Shown here: positions 8,332 through 16,701 of the stretch, piece after piece | How positions within the stretch are numbered: the stretch's first letter is position 1 | How the letters are laid out: every line of letters begins with the position of its first letter | DNA from: Eggerthellaceae bacterium | GTDB lineage: Bacteria; Actinomycetota; Coriobacteriia; Coriobacteriales; Eggerthellaceae | NCBI GenBank assembly: GCA_017511465.1 | Contig: JAFWJU010000101.1 | Coordinates: 1 to 35,322 of the forward strand | Length of the DNA: 35,322 nucleotides | Direction of reading: 5' to 3' | Made by a program: the position numbers and the translations under genes | Notes under the pieces: model-generated | The model's input: the letters and a program-made list of their open reading frames with translations, nothing else | Told to the model about the DNA's origin: nothing | Database searches by the model: none

Positions 8332-9228
8332 ATGCAGCAGATTCAGTATTTCAAATCGGCTTGGGGCGACATCAAGAACTCACCTGGTTGGTTCGGCAAG
8401 CTGTGCCTCCTGGCGCTTATCAATTTCATACCCGTGTTCGGTCAAATCGTCACATACGGATATTTATACGGATGGGCGCGCGAGATCGCATGGGGCACGC
8501 ATGAACCCATGCCGGCGCGAGTCTTCGGGAACGAAGACGGCAAGCTGTACCGACGCGGTTGGTTCATCCTGGTATTGACGTTCGTCGCGTCGCTCATCCC
8601 GGGCATCGTCATGCAGATAGGCACGAGCATGCAGGGCGTGGGCATATGGGGCGTTGCAGCCAGCTCACGTGCCGCCGGCTCGGTTATGGCGGGGCTGGGT
8701 TCGTTTATATACGTCATCGGCATCGTCGGGGCTTTGCTGCTTGCGATCTTTGCTTGGATTGGCTCGATGCGCATCAGCATTTACGATCGGCTTTCGGCGG
8801 GTTTCCAGATTGGCAAGCTGTGGAGCATGTTCCGTCACGACACGAACGGCATCATGCGTATTTTCGGCATGAACCTGTTGGTGAGCCTGATTTTCGGCAT
8901 CATCCTTTCCATTCTGTATTTCGCTTTGGTGCTCATGGTCATGATCGCGGGTTTCGCGGGGCTGGCAGCGAGCGGTTACGACCTGTCTGCAATGGAAACC
9001 TTAAGCGATGCGCAGGCCACGAGGCTCATGCTGCAATTCATGGCGAGTGCCGGCGTCTTGGGATTTGTCGGCACCATCGCAGTTGTGTACGTGACGTTTG
9101 CAGCGTCGATGTTCGTGTCGATGCTCGTCGCGCGGGCCATGGGGTATTGGACGCTGCAGTTTGACGTTCCTCATTGGCGCGGTCAAGACGATCCGATGCC
9201 TTTCGAGAACGCTCCGCCGATGGCGTAA
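8332..9228 (+). CDS. DUF4013-type integral membrane protein
   Basis: This 298-residue protein is mostly hydrophobic. It starts with an amphipathic segment (IQYFKSAWGDIKNSPGWFGK), then LLALINFIPVFGQIVTYGYLYGWAREI. This matches the opening of the DUF4013 family, whose members are multi-pass membrane proteins of unknown function. Further membrane segments lie at about residues 80-98, 122-145, 180-208 and 236-260. A short polar tail ends in PMPFENAPPMA. The ribosome-binding site GGAGGAGG lies about 7 nt before the ATG. TATAGT at 8296-8301, overlapping the end of the rplL terminator, could be its -10. It converges with the arsR-type gene, whose stop is 9 nt away. The function is not known. Confidence 0.85.
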   Translation: MQQIQYFKSAWGDIKNSPGWFGKLCLLALINFIPVFGQIVTYGYLYGWAREIAWGTHEPMPARVFGNEDGKLYRRGWFILVLTFVASLIPGIVMQIGTSMQGVGIWGVAASSRAAGSVMAGLGSFIYVIGIVGALLLAIFAWIGSMRISIYDRLSAGFQIGKLWSMFRHDTNGIMRIFGMNLLVSLIFGIILSILYFALVLMVMIAGFAGLAASGYDLSAMETLSDAQATRLMLQFMASAGVLGFVGTIAVVYVTFAASMFVSMLVARAMGYWTLQFDVPHWRGQDDPMPFENAPPMA

Positions 9229-9237
9229 ACCGACGAT

Positions 9238-9576
9238 TTACTCGCAAATGTGATTCATTCCTTGGGCGAGTACGGTGTACACGTGGTCGTCCGCAAGAGA
9301 GTACAGCACGTTCTTGCCGTCTCGCTGGAATTTCACCAATCGTGAAGCCTTCAATATGCGCAGCTGATGGGACACGGCGCTTTGCGTTGCGCCGACGGCT
9401 TCGGCTATGTCGGCGACGCAACGCTCTCCCGACATCAACGAGTACAGGATCTTGATGCGTGTCGTGTCGGAAAACACCTTGAACAAATCGGCAAGGTCAT
9501 ACAGGATTTCCTCGTCGGGCATGGTCTCCTCGAACGTCTCTGCGACTTCGTTGGCGTGGTTGTGATTTTCCGACAT
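9238..9576 (-). CDS. ArsR/SmtB-family metal-responsive repressor
   Basis: This 112-residue winged-helix dimer is expected to bind DNA and release it on metal binding. The recognition region is ERCVADIAEAVGATQSAVSHQ, followed by LRILKASRLVKFQRDGKNVLY for the wing. The C-terminal helix has D96-x-H98 and H109-x2-E112, spaced exactly like the alpha-5 zinc site of SmtB (Asp104, His106, His117', Glu120'). This points to Zn(II) or a similar ion. The N-terminus also has His residues (NHNH). No metal transporter is adjacent in the window. Divergent from it across a 265-nt gap with a large palindrome (9599-9717) is a flavodiiron protein. Its own operator is probably within that palindrome. Metal specificity is inferred only. 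Confidence 0.9.
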   Translation of the reverse strand: MSENHNHANEVAETFEETMPDEEILYDLADLFKVFSDTTRIKILYSLMSGERCVADIAEAVGATQSAVSHQLRILKASRLVKFQRDGKNVLYSLADDHVYTVLAQGMNHICE

Positions 9577-9598
9577 GGTTCTTCTCGTTTCCTTCTTT

Positions 9599-9717
9599 GT
9601 TTACCCCGCTCAGTGTGCAGGCGGGCGAAGTGAGGTTAAGCATAATTTGGCGAGAGACCTTGGCTCGAGCAAATTATGCCTCGAACGCAGCCTGCCTGCC
9701 CACTGAACGGGGTAAAC
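9599..9717. repeat. 119-nt near-palindromic element between arsR-type gene and flavodiiron gene
   Basis: The two arms (about 9599-9654 and 9664-9717) are inverted copies of each other. They open with GTTTACCCCG(C/T)TCAGTG and continue through GCAGGC(G/A)GGC, both nearly identical, then diverge briefly and match again at GCATAATTT. The core of about 9 nt is unpaired. It lies upstream of both divergent genes, so it is not a terminator for either. It could be a paired operator, a structured 5' RNA, or a miniature inverted-repeat element; no clear target-site duplication is seen. Confidence 0.75.
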
Positions 9718-9800
9718 GGGTCTCTTATTCCATCGTACGGGAGACCGTGGGGTTGTCAAGCGCGCTTTCGAACAAGGGTTTTGCGACTATTCGCGCGTAG

Positions 9801-9806
9801 TACAAT
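9801..9806 (+). promoter_or_regulatory. Possible -10 of the flavodiiron gene
   Basis: TACAAT at 9801-9806 lies 35 nt before the flavodiiron ATG. TTGCGA at 9781-9786 would be a -35 with a short 14-bp spacer, so the call is tentative. Confidence 0.35.
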
Positions 9807-9841
9807 TACCCGCGTTGAGAAAACGTTCGAAAGGGTTTGCC

Positions 9842-10996
9842 ATGATCATTGCGGATTCCATTACGTACATAGGCGTAAACGACCACGACCTGGATTTGTT
9901 CGAAGGCCAATACGAAGTGCCCAATGGCATGGCGTACAACTCGTATGTCATCCAGGACGACAAGATTGCGGTCATGGACTCCGTTGACGCCAGTTTCGGT
10001 AGCGAGTGGTTAGGCAAGCTGGCTGCAGCGCTTGACGGGCGGGCTCCCGATTATCTGGTCGTGCAGCACATGGAACCCGACCATTCTTCAAATATCACGC
10101 GTTTCATGGACGCATATCCGAATGCGCAGGTTGTCGCAACGGCCAAGGCGTTCGACATGATGGCCAATTTCTATGGCGTCGATTACGCAGACCGGCGCAT
10201 TATCGTGAAGGACGGCGACGAGCTGTCGCTTGGCACGCGGACGCTGCGGTTCATAGCGGCTCCGATGGTGCACTGGCCCGAGGTCATGTTCACGTACGAT
10301 GCAATCGACAAGGTGCTGTTCTCGGCCGATGCGTTTGGCAAGTTCGGTGCGCTTGACGTCGAAGAGGATTGGGCGTGCGAAGCTCGACGCTATTATTTCG
10401 GCATTGTGGGCAAATTCGGCAAGCAAGTGACGGGCGTGTTGAACAAGGTCGCCGCGCTTGACGTGCGGGCCATTTGCCCACTGCACGGGCCCGTCCTTTC
10501 CGACAACTTGGATTACTACATCGGCTTGTACAAGACATGGGCGGCGTACGAGGTGGAATCCGACGGCATTGCCATAGCATATTGCTCGGTATACGGGCAC
10601 ACGAAAGAGGCCGTCATGCTGCTGGCTGCAGAGCTCGAGGCAGCAGGTTGTCCAAAGGTGGCAGTTTCCGACTTGGCGCGCGATGACATGGCCGAGGCTG
10701 TGGAGGACGCATTCCGCTACGGCACGCTCGTGCTTGTCAGCACGACGTACAACGGCGACATGTTCCCGTTCATGAAGTCTTTCATCGACCATCTGGCAGA
10801 CCATGCGTTCCAGAACCGCCGTGTCGCGTTCATGGAAAACGGCACATGGGCGCCGACGGCAGCCCGGGCCATGCGCGCCAAGATGGAGTCATGCAAGAAC
10901 ATCGAGTTCGTCGAGCCCGTCGTGACCATAAAGAGTGCGCTGACCGACGAAAGCCGCGCTACCCTGCGCGAACTTGCCGCCGCGCTCGTGGGATAA
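9842..10996 (+). CDS. Flavodiiron protein (O2/NO reductase, FprA type)
   Basis: Flavodiiron proteins reduce O2 to water or NO to N2O in the cytosol of anaerobes, taking electrons from rubredoxin or F420H2. The protein has 384 residues in two domains. Residues 1-250 form a metallo-beta-lactamase-like domain with the di-iron ligands in order: H76-x-E78-x-D80-H81 (QHMEPDHSSN), H144 (MVHWPE), D163 (FSADAFGKFG) and H215 (CPLHGPV). From about 252 on is a flavodoxin domain with the FMN loop YCSVYGHTKEA and STTYNGDMFPF. There is no rubredoxin domain, so an external donor is needed. I chose ATG 9842 over an upstream in-frame reading at 9815 because GAAAGGG lies just before it. It is divergent from the ArsR-type gene and may share its control region. 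Confidence 0.95.
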   Translation: MIIADSITYIGVNDHDLDLFEGQYEVPNGMAYNSYVIQDDKIAVMDSVDASFGSEWLGKLAAALDGRAPDYLVVQHMEPDHSSNITRFMDAYPNAQVVATAKAFDMMANFYGVDYADRRIIVKDGDELSLGTRTLRFIAAPMVHWPEVMFTYDAIDKVLFSADAFGKFGALDVEEDWACEARRYYFGIVGKFGKQVTGVLNKVAALDVRAICPLHGPVLSDNLDYYIGLYKTWAAYEVESDGIAIAYCSVYGHTKEAVMLLAAELEAAGCPKVAVSDLARDDMAEAVEDAFRYGTLVLVSTTYNGDMFPFMKSFIDHLADHAFQNRRVAFMENGTWAPTAARAMRAKMESCKNIEFVEPVVTIKSALTDESRATLRELAAALVG

Positions 10997-11009
10997 CCGT
11001 TTGCGGCTA

Positions 11010-11015
11010 TATAAT
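11010..11015 (+). promoter_or_regulatory. -10 box of the pgi-hypFCD promoter
   Basis: A perfect TATAAT lies 45 nt upstream of pgi. No convincing -35 is visible. The following bases (AACAGGTT) match those after the acnA -10, so the two promoters share a 15-nt block with one difference. Confidence 0.5.
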
Positions 11016-11059
11016 AAACAGGTTGAGATAAGGGCGTTCAAACACGTTTTGGAGGGAAC

Positions 11060-12736
11060 ATGCAAGACGCAATCATCGAGAGGCTCGTGGAGGAGCGCGT
11101 TGCCAGCCGCATACATGCGAAGGACGCCTCGTTGTACGGCTTTTCCGCAGAAGCGCGCGAATGTGCCGAGAACTTCATGGGCTGGGCTGATTTGCCCAGC
11201 AATCCGCCGTGCCCGCTTGACGAAATCAAGCAGTTAGCCGCCAAGTTCGCGGATGCTGGCACCGAAAGCGTGCTGCTTATCGGCCAGGGCGGGTCCACGC
11301 AGGCCGCCATGACCATGACGAAGTTCAACAAGGCCAATTCGAAGATCAAGTTTCGCGTGCTCGATTCCGATTCGCCCGTGCGCCTGCGCAAGACGCTTGC
11401 CGAAATCGACCCGCATACCACGTTGGTCATCGTGTCGTCGAAGAGCGGCGGCACGCTCGAGATGCGCTCGGTGTTCTGCGCCGTGCGCAACGCGTTTGCC
11501 GAAACGCTTCCAACCGACGAGATGTGCAAGCATTTCGTTGCCATAACCGATCCGGGCTCGGCTCTCGAAGCCCAGGCGAAGCGCGAGGAATGGGGCGGCA
11601 TCCTGTCCGGAGAGCCCACGGTCGGCGGCCGTTTCTCGGCGTTGTCCGTGTTCGGCTTGTTCCCCGCTGCGGTTTCGGGTATCGACATCGATGCGCTTAT
11701 AGCCGAAGGGCTCGATGCCGAACAAGATTGCAGCGAGGATTCCGAGGCGAATCCGGCTATCAAGCTGGCTGCGTTCCTGTATACGAATTGGCGGAACAGG
11801 CGCGACAAATTCTCGTTCTTCACGCAGAAGCGCGCTCGGGCCCTCGGTCTGTGGATCGAGCAGCTTGTCGCAGAAAGCGTAGGCAAGGATGGCGTCGGCG
11901 TATTGCCGCAGCTTGAAGTAAGCCCGCTCCTGCTCGAAAAGGACCTGGGCGATAGAGCGGTCGTTGCCTATCGCGTCGAATCGGGCGTATGGGACGACCG
12001 GGATGATTTCCTGCGTTGCCTGACGTGTTTCGACCCCGACTTGCCGCGCGTGGATTATTCGATTGACGGCGTAGAAGAGCTGGGCTATCACTTCGTCATG
12101 TGGGAATACGCAACCGCCATGCTCGGCTATCTCATGCAGGTCGCCCCGTTCGACCAGCCCGATGTGGCTTCCGTAAAGGCCAAGGTGCTCGATTTGCTGG
12201 ATGCCGGCCTGCCCGAACCGGATTTCATCGACGAGCGTGCCACGAGCATCGGTCCCATCGAGGTGCGCGTTTCCGATTGCTGCAGCACCGCTTCCGACGT
12301 ACGCGCTGCCCTGTACGGGTTGTTCTCGTCAATCGAGCCGGGTAATTACTTCGCCATGAATGCGTTCTTGCCGTTCGACGGGTATGCCCGCAAAGCGGCG
12401 CTTGGCCGCATCCGCATTGGCGTCGCGGCGCATTGCCAAGTCATGTCGTGCCTCGAGATAGGCCCGCGTTACATGCATTCGACCGGGCAGCTGCAAAAGG
12501 GAGGCTCGAACACCGGCGTGTACTTGCTGATATCGGCAGGCGAGCCGAAAGACATCCCGCTTCAGGGAGTGCCGGCGAAGAGCCTCGGCGAGCTTTCGAA
12601 GGCCCAGGCGATCGGCGACTTCATGATTCTCTCGGAACGCGGGCGCCGTTGCTTGCACCTGCATCTTCCCGATAATTCGACGATCACGTTGCAGCGCTTG
12701 GCCTACCTCGTCGACGAAGTGCTCTCGGGCCTGTGA
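11060..12736 (+). CDS. pgi: Glucose-6-phosphate isomerase (Tal-Pgi-type SIS protein)
   Basis: This cytosolic enzyme interconverts glucose-6-phosphate and fructose-6-phosphate in glycolysis. It has 558 residues with two SIS domains. The motifs are IGQGGSTQAAMTM (about residue 73), SSKSGGTLEMR (about 128), GEPTVGGRFSALSVFGLFPA (about 187) and AESVGKDGVGVLP (about 272). The C-terminal segment GPRYMHSTGQLQKGGSNTGVY is characteristic of the isomerase half of bifunctional transaldolase/Pgi proteins of actinobacteria and cyanobacteria. Here no transaldolase domain is attached. GGAGG lies before the ATG. Its stop overlaps the GTG start of hypF by 4 nt, so translation is probably coupled. Confidence 0.9.
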   Translation: MQDAIIERLVEERVASRIHAKDASLYGFSAEARECAENFMGWADLPSNPPCPLDEIKQLAAKFADAGTESVLLIGQGGSTQAAMTMTKFNKANSKIKFRVLDSDSPVRLRKTLAEIDPHTTLVIVSSKSGGTLEMRSVFCAVRNAFAETLPTDEMCKHFVAITDPGSALEAQAKREEWGGILSGEPTVGGRFSALSVFGLFPAAVSGIDIDALIAEGLDAEQDCSEDSEANPAIKLAAFLYTNWRNRRDKFSFFTQKRARALGLWIEQLVAESVGKDGVGVLPQLEVSPLLLEKDLGDRAVVAYRVESGVWDDRDDFLRCLTCFDPDLPRVDYSIDGVEELGYHFVMWEYATAMLGYLMQVAPFDQPDVASVKAKVLDLLDAGLPEPDFIDERATSIGPIEVRVSDCCSTASDVRAALYGLFSSIEPGNYFAMNAFLPFDGYARKAALGRIRIGVAAHCQVMSCLEIGPRYMHSTGQLQKGGSNTGVYLLISAGEPKDIPLQGVPAKSLGELSKAQAIGDFMILSERGRRCLHLHLPDNSTITLQRLAYLVDEVLSGL

Positions 12737-15126
12737 TAGAAGCGCTCGACATACGCGTTCGCGGCATCGTGCAAGGGGTGGGTTTCCGCCCCTTCGTATA
12801 TCGGCTTGCACGTCGTTACATCATCACCGGATGGGTGTTAAACGACATGGACGGTGTGTTCATTCACGCCGAAGGCGAGCCGAAGCTGCTCGACGAATTC
12901 GTCACCGAACTGCACATGGATCCTCCAGCTGCAGCTGAGGTTAGGGAAGTCGAGCTGAAAGAGGTTCCGCTCCAGGACTGCACGAAATTCGAGATACGCG
13001 AATCGCAGGCGGAAGACGCCGAAGAGGTCACGCTGGTTTCAGCCGATTTGGGGATATGCGACGATTGCGCTCGGGAGTTGTTCGATCCGGCGGACCGGCG
13101 TTACCGGTATCCGTTCATCAACTGCACGAACTGCGGGCCGAGGTTCACCATCATCGACTCGCTTCCCTATGATCGCCCTTCGACGTCGATGCGCGCTTTC
13201 AAGATGTGCGACGATTGCGCCCGCGAATACGCCGACCCTGCCGATCGCAGGTTCCATGCGCAGCCTGACGCCTGTTTCGAATGCGGGCCGAAAGTAAGCT
13301 GGATTCCGTTGCCTGCCGGAACCGACGCAAACCTGCCTTCAGATGACGTGTTTGCCGCAGCCGTGAAGCTCTTGGCCGAAGGAGGCATTGTCGCCGTTAA
13401 GGGGTTGGGCGGATTCCACTTGGTGTGCGATGCGGGAAACGCTGCCGCCATCGCCGAGCTGCGCCGTCGCAAGCGCCGCGATGGGAAAGCGCTTGCCGTC
13501 ATGGTGGCCGACGCCGCAACGGCGCGCGAGACATGCGAGGTCTCGTCCGAGGAAGAGGCGTTGCTAACGTCGGCTGCGCGCCCCATTGTGCTATTGCGCA
13601 AGCGCCTCGATGCGCCGTTGACGCCAGGGCTGGCAGATGGGCTGCCCGAATTGGGGATCATGCTTCCCGCAACACCCGTACAGGCGCTGCTCATCCACGA
13701 TTTCGAACAGGCGACGGGCGGCAACATGCTCGTCATGACGTCGGGAAACGTGCATGACGAGCCGATTCTGGTAGACGACGCGCAAGCCTGCGACAAGCTT
13801 TCGGGCATTGCCGATGCCGTTTTGGGCAACAACCGGCCTATTCTCTCGCGCTATGACGATTCGGTCATGCGCGTGTTGAATTTAGGCGGAACGGATGCCC
13901 ATGGCGAACCGAATGTCGCCGTGCAATTCATTCGCCGCGCTCGCGGCTATGCCCCTGTGCCGATGGAGCTTCAAGCGGCATCGGGCAAGCACGCCGTTTT
14001 CGCGGCGGGCTCCGAGCAGAAGAACACGTTCACCTACGCCCGCGAGGGGCAGGCTTTCGTATCGCAGCATATTGGCGACATGGAAGACGCCGACGTGTTC
14101 GATGCTTGGCTCGAATCGAAGGGGCGCTTTGAAAAGCTGTTCGACTTGAATCCTGCTGTGTTGGCGTGCGATGCGCATCCCGAATACCTTGCTTCCAAGT
14201 GGGTGCGCGACGAAGCGTCGAATTCGGGTTTGCCGCTCGTGCAAGTTCAGCATCATCATGCCCATATCGCATCGGTGCTTGGCGAACACGGCTTGTTCGG
14301 GCCCGCCATCGGCATTGCGTTCGATGGTACGGGCTATGGGGCGGATGGCGCCATTTGGGGCGGGGAAGTGCTGTTGGCCAACCAAGCCGATTACGAGCGC
14401 TTCGCCAACTTCTCGTACGTTCCCATGCCCGGCGGTGCGGCAGCAGTGAAGCATCCGCTGCGCATGGCATACGGCTTGCTTTGGGCATATGATCTCTTAG
14501 AGCATCCGGGGGCGCAAGCGGCGATTCAGGCGCTCGGCCAGCAAGCGGCGATATGCGAGCAGATGATCGAGGGCGGGTTGAACACGCCCTATACGTCATC
14601 GGCCGGGCGTTTGTTCGACGCCGTGTCCGCCCTGCTCGGCATTTGCGTCGACCCAACGTACGAGGGCGAGTCGGCCATCATGCTCGATGCCGCCCGTCCG
14701 CGTGAAAACGCGAATCCCGAAACCGACAAGCTTGTGGAGCAACGGTACGCCGTCGCGATCACGAAGAACGCTGCGACCGAGGACAGCACGGCACACGACA
14801 CGTCCGTCGTGTTGCTCGATGCCGAGCCAACGGTCCGCGCGGTGCTCGATGACATGGTTGCCGGCGTTTCGGTCAACGAGATATCCCAGCGGTTCCATGA
14901 CGCCATCGTGGGCGCCATCGTGCAGGTGGCCGAATTGGCGCGGGCAATGTACGGCATTTCGCTGGTCGTCTTATCGGGTGGTTGCTTCATGAACCGGTAT
15001 CTGGTTGAGCGATCCACGGAGTTGCTGGGTGCTGCGGGATTCACGGTTGCGCTCAACGCCAGCCTGCCGCCGAATGACGGATGCGTTTCGTACGGACAAG
15101 CTGTCGTGGCGTGCGCTTCGCGGTAG
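12733..15126 (+). CDS. hypF: Carbamoyltransferase HypF, [NiFe]-hydrogenase maturation
   Basis: HypF uses carbamoyl phosphate and ATP to carbamoylate the C-terminal Cys of HypE, the first step to the cyanide ligands of the [NiFe] centre. The protein has 797 residues, slightly longer than the usual 750 or so. An acylphosphatase domain covers residues 1-90 (IVQGVGFRPFVYRLA). Two zinc-finger pairs lie at about 110-190 (CDDC...CTNC and CDDC...CFEC). A YrdC-like domain spans about 200-390 (AVKGLGGFHLVCDA). A Kae1/carbamoyltransferase domain begins at about 420 and has VQHHHAHIASVLGEHGL and VLSGGCFMNRYL. The start is GTG at 12733, inside the end of pgi. The longer length is due partly to an insertion around residues 655-700. 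hypC follows after 27 nt. Confidence 0.96.
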   Translation: MIEALDIRVRGIVQGVGFRPFVYRLARRYIITGWVLNDMDGVFIHAEGEPKLLDEFVTELHMDPPAAAEVREVELKEVPLQDCTKFEIRESQAEDAEEVTLVSADLGICDDCARELFDPADRRYRYPFINCTNCGPRFTIIDSLPYDRPSTSMRAFKMCDDCAREYADPADRRFHAQPDACFECGPKVSWIPLPAGTDANLPSDDVFAAAVKLLAEGGIVAVKGLGGFHLVCDAGNAAAIAELRRRKRRDGKALAVMVADAATARETCEVSSEEEALLTSAARPIVLLRKRLDAPLTPGLADGLPELGIMLPATPVQALLIHDFEQATGGNMLVMTSGNVHDEPILVDDAQACDKLSGIADAVLGNNRPILSRYDDSVMRVLNLGGTDAHGEPNVAVQFIRRARGYAPVPMELQAASGKHAVFAAGSEQKNTFTYAREGQAFVSQHIGDMEDADVFDAWLESKGRFEKLFDLNPAVLACDAHPEYLASKWVRDEASNSGLPLVQVQHHHAHIASVLGEHGLFGPAIGIAFDGTGYGADGAIWGGEVLLANQADYERFANFSYVPMPGGAAAVKHPLRMAYGLLWAYDLLEHPGAQAAIQALGQQAAICEQMIEGGLNTPYTSSAGRLFDAVSALLGICVDPTYEGESAIMLDAARPRENANPETDKLVEQRYAVAITKNAATEDSTAHDTSVVLLDAEPTVRAVLDDMVAGVSVNEISQRFHDAIVGAIVQVAELARAMYGISLVVLSGGCFMNRYLVERSTELLGAAGFTVALNASLPPNDGCVSYGQAVVACASR

Positions 15127-15153
15127 AATGCCTTCGATAGAGGAGGCAATCAT

Positions 15154-15417
15154 ATGTGCTTAGCTGTTCCAATGCAGATTCTCGAAATCAAGGACGACGG
15201 CATGGCGCGCGTTACCGCCATGGGCGCCGAGCGCGATGCGGCGCTCGACCTGACACCGCAAGCCACGGTGGGCGACTACGTCTTGGTGCACGCAGGTTTC
15301 GCCATCGAGGTCGTCGACCAGCAATATGCCGAAGAGACGCTCGAGCTTATCCAGACCATGGCCGACATGGTGGATGATCCGCTGTTCAACGAATTAGACG
15401 AAAAGGTGACGCTGTGA
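15154..15417 (+). CDS. hypC: Hydrogenase maturation chaperone HypC
   Basis: This 87-residue chaperone works with HypD to carry the Fe(CN)2CO group to the hydrogenase large subunit. It begins MCLAVPMQI; the Cys at position 2 is the essential ligand. The GDYVLVHAGFAIEVVD segment is the family signature. AGGAGG lies 8 nt before the ATG. Its TGA stop shares one base with the ATG of hypD. It belongs to the pgi-hypF-hypC-hypD operon. Confidence 0.97.
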   Translation: MCLAVPMQILEIKDDGMARVTAMGAERDAALDLTPQATVGDYVLVHAGFAIEVVDQQYAEETLELIQTMADMVDDPLFNELDEKVTL

Positions 15418-16520
15418 TGAAGCCGTCATCGGACTTCACAGCCGAACTCGCCAAGTTTAAAGACCCCAAGCTTGCACGCGAGCTCGTGCACGCCATCGAG
15501 GGCTTTTCGCCCGAAGGCGGCGCCACGCTCATGGAGGTGTGCGGCACGCACACCGTTGCGATTGCGCGCGCGGGCATACGCGACCTCATGCCTGAAGGCA
15601 CGCGTTTGGCCAGTGGGCCGGGGTGCCCCGTATGCGTCACGTGCAACCGCGACATCGATACGGTCATCGCGCTTGCCCGCGTTCCGGGTGTGACCATCGC
15701 GACGTTCGGCGACATGACGCGCGTTCCCGGGTCCACGTCCAGCTTGTTGGCCGAACAGGCGGCGGGACGCAGCATCGAAATCGTGTACTCGCCACTCGAC
15801 GCCATCGCCCTGGCCGAATCCGACCCGTCGCGACAGGTCGTTTTCGTGGGCGTCGGATTCGAGACGACGACGCCCTTGGTGGCACGTGCAGTCAAGCGCG
15901 CTGCCGATTTGGGGCTTTCGAATTTCAGCGTATTCGCAGCGCACAAGAACATGCCTGGCGCACTTGAAGCCATCGTTGCCGACCCGCGGCTGAAGATTGA
16001 CGCCCTTATCTTGCCGGGGCACGTGAGCACCATCATCGGGTCCCAGCCCTATGAGTTCTTGGCACGGCAGTATGGAATTCCGGGCGTCATCACGGGCTTC
16101 GAACCTGTAGACGTGTTGCAGGGCATCGCCATGATCATGCGCCAGCTGCACGAGGGCCGCGCCGAAATAGAAATCGCCTATGCGCGAGGCGTCATGCCCC
16201 AAGGCAATCCGCATGCCGTCGCCGCCATCGACGAGGTTTTCGAAACATGCACTGCCACGTGGCGCGGTCTGGGTGATATTCCCGGCAGCGGCTATCGCCT
16301 GCGCGACGCCTACGCGCAATTCGATGCCGTGCGCCGTTTCCAGCCCGATGTCGAGCAAACGGTCGAGCCGCGCGGATGCCGTTGCGGCGATGTGCTGCGC
16401 GGCATCATGGCGCCGAGCGACTGTCCGCTGTTCCGCAAGGCATGCACGCCCGAGAACCCCATCGGCCCCTGCATGGTCAGCAGCGAGGGCAGCTGCGCCG
16501 CCTACTACCGCTACTACTAG
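15417..16520 (+). CDS. hypD: Hydrogenase maturation protein HypD
   Basis: HypD is the [4Fe-4S] scaffold on which Fe(CN)2CO is assembled together with HypC. The protein has 367 residues. Signature motifs in order are MEVCGTHTVAIARAG (about residue 40), SGPGCPVCVTC (about 66), VGVGFETTTPL (about 145) and FAAHKNMPGALEA (about 175). The C-terminal cysteines that bind the cluster follow in GCRCGDVLRGIM, CPLFRKAC and GPCMVSSEGSC. The ATG at 15417 overlaps the hypC stop by one base; a GTG at 15414 is the only alternative. No hypE follows; the next gene on this strand is cydA, 256 nt away. Confidence 0.97.
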   Translation: MKPSSDFTAELAKFKDPKLARELVHAIEGFSPEGGATLMEVCGTHTVAIARAGIRDLMPEGTRLASGPGCPVCVTCNRDIDTVIALARVPGVTIATFGDMTRVPGSTSSLLAEQAAGRSIEIVYSPLDAIALAESDPSRQVVFVGVGFETTTPLVARAVKRAADLGLSNFSVFAAHKNMPGALEAIVADPRLKIDALILPGHVSTIIGSQPYEFLARQYGIPGVITGFEPVDVLQGIAMIMRQLHEGRAEIEIAYARGVMPQGNPHAVAAIDEVFETCTATWRGLGDIPGSGYRLRDAYAQFDAVRRFQPDVEQTVEPRGCRCGDVLRGIMAPSDCPLFRKACTPENPIGPCMVSSEGSCAAYYRYY

Positions 16521-16546
16521 ACGTTCTCGCAAGTAAATAGTCATGG

Positions 16547-16700
16547 CGCACGGTGGGTTGCCGGGCACACCTCGGCTAACCGCTCCTCGTTCCGGCTCAG
16601 CAGCTGTGGAACTCGCCTGCTACGCAGGCTTAAACAGTCCTCGCTCCCGCTTCGCCTACACTTCGTCGCAGCCTCGGAGAGCCCGGCAATCCACCGCGCG
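16547..16700. repeat. Non-coding element bounded by 20-bp imperfect inverted repeats
   Basis: Bases 16547-16566 and 16681-16700 are inverted copies matching at 18 of 20 positions (CGC-(A/G)-CGGTGG-(G/A)-TTGCCGGGC). The inside includes a perfect GCCTGC-TAC-GCAGGC hairpin (about 16615-16629). It also contains repeated CTCCTCG/GTCCTCG-type words unlike the flanking genes. A short open frame across it looks like translated repeat. It could be a miniature mobile element, a structured RNA, or a terminator-like end for the hyp operon. I see no second copy in this window. Confidence 0.6.
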
Positions 16701-16701
16701 T

